This document shows positions 62,012 through 64,000 of a stretch of DNA of 64,000 nucleotides, one piece after another. Source of the DNA: an uncultured Bacteroidales bacterium (lineage in GTDB: Bacteria; Bacteroidota; Bacteroidia; Bacteroidales; Muribaculaceae). Position 1 is the stretch's first letter. Every line of letters starts with the position of its first letter. The DNA is taken from the NCBI GenBank assembly GCA_902762385.1, contig CACWNQ010000002.1, forward strand, positions 124,001-188,000, in the 5' to 3' direction. Under the pieces are notes generated by a model. It searched no databases. It saw only the letters and a program-made list of their open reading frames with translations, and had not been told where the DNA came from. Both the position numbers and the translations under genes were made by a program.

Positions 62012-64000
62012 ATGAAAAAAACTGAGAGATTATTACCGTTATTGATTGCACTGGCTGGTTGTTTTGCTACGAATGCCACTGTATATCACGAGAACACAAC
62101 AAAAGTCACAAAGCACGACTACGGCAGTTACACCTATACTTATATAGATGCTAATGGTGTGGAACAAACTGCAAACTTGTGTGATGAGGCGAAGACCCCC
62201 GAGCAAATTAAGGCCCTGATTAAAGCTGTGTACACCGACCCAACGATTCCTGGCATTCATTATGCTTATGATTTCAATGGCACTCAAGTGCGCAAGATTG
62301 ACTACAATGCCTACGCTCACGAAGGTGTGAATGCCAATAACCCCACCATGCGTGTCACTTGGGACAACGCCGACCCCAGCGAGGTGATTCCCAATCCCGA
62401 CCAAGACGGTATGACTCTGCTCATGGTGAACATGAAGGACAGCTGGTATAGGTCTCATTCCAACAATAAAAACTTCGATACCGACTTCATGCTCGAGAAT
62501 GCAATCTCATCAGTTAAGCTGATGTCGCATTTCACCAGAGTGCACGATGCCCAAAATCCTGGTTATCTTTACTCGTTTGAGGGCGTTACTAATCGTTTCT
62601 TCATCATCTCAAAGGGCAAGCCCAGAGCAGCCTATTGGGCGCCTTTCTATCGCCTGTTTGAGCAAATCAGCCCTGTGCGAGGTGATGGCGGCCACAATAG
62701 CGACGACTTCATCGATGAGATAAAGGCCGGTCATCCTTATCCTTGCTATCATGACTGTACCAACGTGCCCGGTTTTGGACCAAGCACAGGCTATAACCAC
62801 TGGTTTGAAATTGCCTCGACAGGCGAATCTTATGCTCTCGACAACCTGACGATATTTGTTCCCGACCGCCGTTTAGAGTATGCTTATAATGAATCAAAGC
62901 CTGTTAGTGATCGCAACAACACCAGTGACTATAGCACCGATAGCCAAATCTTTAAAAACTACGAGAACAACAGCGGTGACATGGGAGTGCTGCCAAAGGT
63001 GCTCATGTACACTGCTAACCTAAATGCCGAGGCAGTGCCCGATGTGGTTGGATACTACAAGGTGAACCTTGATTGGAGCACCTCGTTCACTCGCGAGAAT
63101 CTGGGTGTTGACGTGCCACAGCATTTCTATGTATATGTTTTAAATGACGACGGTACCCGCACACTTATTCAAGAAGTGCAGAAAGATGAGAACGGAATGG
63201 TGCGCGTGCAAAACCATAGCTATCTTGTGCAGCAGACTGAGAGTCAGCAGACTATTCGTTATGTCATCACCGCTCACCCCATTAACTACGATACAGATGG
63301 CACAACAGTGCTTCGCAACGATGACTATAGCCCCTACATTACCATTAGCGCCGAGAGTCCAGTTCGCACTGTTATCATCCCAAGCAAGAAATATGCGTTC
63401 TTCACCGAACTGTCGGAATACCGCAGTCGCTACTATGTTGAGAATGCCAACAAGCAGATAAATATCTACAAAAACACGGTATCAATCACTCCATCTTCGA
63501 CTCAAAGTTATCAGAATATTCGCCCTGAGGCCTACAAGGTGTATCGCAAATATGGAAGCACCGACAAGCCTATCGCTACCGTCACTTTCACTCCTATTTA
63601 TAATGAAGAAGAGGAGATAAAATACAACTACACAGTAGAATATGACAACTCTACTCAGGATTTGAATTTCCTCTTCGACGATGAGCAACCTGTAACCAGT
63701 GGCATTCTCACCGGCTATGAGAACTCTACAGTGAAGATTATCGACCGCTTCAGTGCATCGACTGCAAGCAATTCTCATTACGACAAGTATACCTATACCT
63801 TTAAAGAGAAAAGGACAAATGGTTATTATCCTTGTAGCGACCAGCACGAAGTGCCTGTTTACAAGACCACAAACAATGTTTCGGGCGAAGGTCGCACCCT
63901 CGACGAGGTGATTGCCGATACCACTCACCTGGCAAAGGCAACCCCCGACAATACAATCACTTTCAACGCTATCAACAATCCAGCCGCCAACGTAGTGAAT
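62012..64000 (+). CDS. Large secreted protein, C-terminus beyond the window
   Basis: The frame starts at the ATG at 62012 (MKKTERLLPLLIALAGCFA) and stays open to the right edge, giving 663 visible residues. It has a signal peptide (cleavage near TNA-TV). The rest is beta-rich and aromatic (YHENTTKVTKHDYGSYTYTYI, YLYSFEGVTNRFFIISKGKPRAAYWAPFYRLFEQISPVRGDGG), with repeats of Tyr/Asp/Asn-rich strands. It has the feel of the large cell-surface proteins of Bacteroidales that end in a sorting tail, but the end is not seen and I cannot name a domain. Confidence 0.8.
   Translation, partial: MKKTERLLPLLIALAGCFATNATVYHENTTKVTKHDYGSYTYTYIDANGVEQTANLCDEAKTPEQIKALIKAVYTDPTIPGIHYAYDFNGTQVRKIDYNAYAHEGVNANNPTMRVTWDNADPSEVIPNPDQDGMTLLMVNMKDSWYRSHSNNKNFDTDFMLENAISSVKLMSHFTRVHDAQNPGYLYSFEGVTNRFFIISKGKPRAAYWAPFYRLFEQISPVRGDGGHNSDDFIDEIKAGHPYPCYHDCTNVPGFGPSTGYNHWFEIASTGESYALDNLTIFVPDRRLEYAYNESKPVSDRNNTSDYSTDSQIFKNYENNSGDMGVLPKVLMYTANLNAEAVPDVVGYYKVNLDWSTSFTRENLGVDVPQHFYVYVLNDDGTRTLIQEVQKDENGMVRVQNHSYLVQQTESQQTIRYVITAHPINYDTDGTTVLRNDDYSPYITISAESPVRTVIIPSKKYAFFTELSEYRSRYYVENANKQINIYKNTVSITPSSTQSYQNIRPEAYKVYRKYGSTDKPIATVTFTPIYNEEEEIKYNYTVEYDNSTQDLNFLFDDEQPVTSGILTGYENSTVKIIDRFSASTASNSHYDKYTYTFKEKRTNGYYPCSDQHEVPVYKTTNNVSGEGRTLDEVIADTTHLAKATPDNTITFNAINNPAANVVN

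Overview
The window looks like the chromosome of a gut-type member of the Bacteroidales, most like Muribaculaceae or Prevotellaceae. That placement is an inference from several things: most of the promoters I can recognise have the Bacteroidota form (TTG or TTTG, about 19-20 bases, then TAnnTTTG); Shine-Dalgarno sites are mostly absent; the gene order rimP-nusA-infB is present; and there are C10 (streptopain-like) peptidases, DUF3667, POT transporters and secreted proteins with a short 'MMGQR...GIYI.NGKK' type tail. I see no transposase, integrase, phage gene, CRISPR array or rRNA operon.

Left end (1-9.4 kb): a C10 cysteine peptidase cut by the window edge, a small membrane protein, and an AraC-type regulator divergent from a complete RND efflux operon (adaptor, pump, TolC-like outer-membrane channel).

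9.4-19.3 kb: seven genes on the minus strand form the most unusual part of the window. In order of transcription they are a vWA-like lipoprotein, a four-helix membrane protein, a tubulin/FtsZ-like GTPase, a 1143-residue protein with an actin/Hsp70-type ATPase domain, a membrane protein with a charged linker, and two zinc-ribbon membrane proteins. The two share an identical N-terminal C5/C8/C28/C31 layout, and one carries an FtsK-gamma-like winged helix. Together they look like a membrane-linked cytoskeletal system of unknown job.

19.4-35 kb: an SH3-domain exported protein, a lipoprotein serpin with a predicted Lys-Ser reactive bond, a PpiD/SurA-like periplasmic foldase, SufE, two tandem POT peptide transporters, a two-module secreted protein, FolK, and the rimP-nusA-infB translation/transcription operon.

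35-51.3 kb: a secreted protein with an N-terminal dockerin-like calcium repeat, then mostly housekeeping genes: thioesterase, DUF721, RecF, shikimate kinase, DUF3667, TcdA, a short-chain fatty acid transporter with a structured leader, PhzF, NfeD, an SPFH protein, RidA, signal peptidase I, and a compact operon of WbqC, a TIM-barrel-like protein, a YqeG-like HAD phosphatase and VanW.

51.3-64 kb: an unrecognised 531-residue protein with a sigma-region-4-like helix-turn-helix, a free-standing promoter/structure/terminator unit that looks like a small RNA, a coiled-coil membrane protein, an M48 protease, a small lipoprotein, a second promoter/terminator unit, a CAU tRNA, a single-module NRPS with reductive release (C-A-T-R), a thioredoxin-fold lipoprotein without its CXXC, and the start of a large secreted protein that runs off the right edge.
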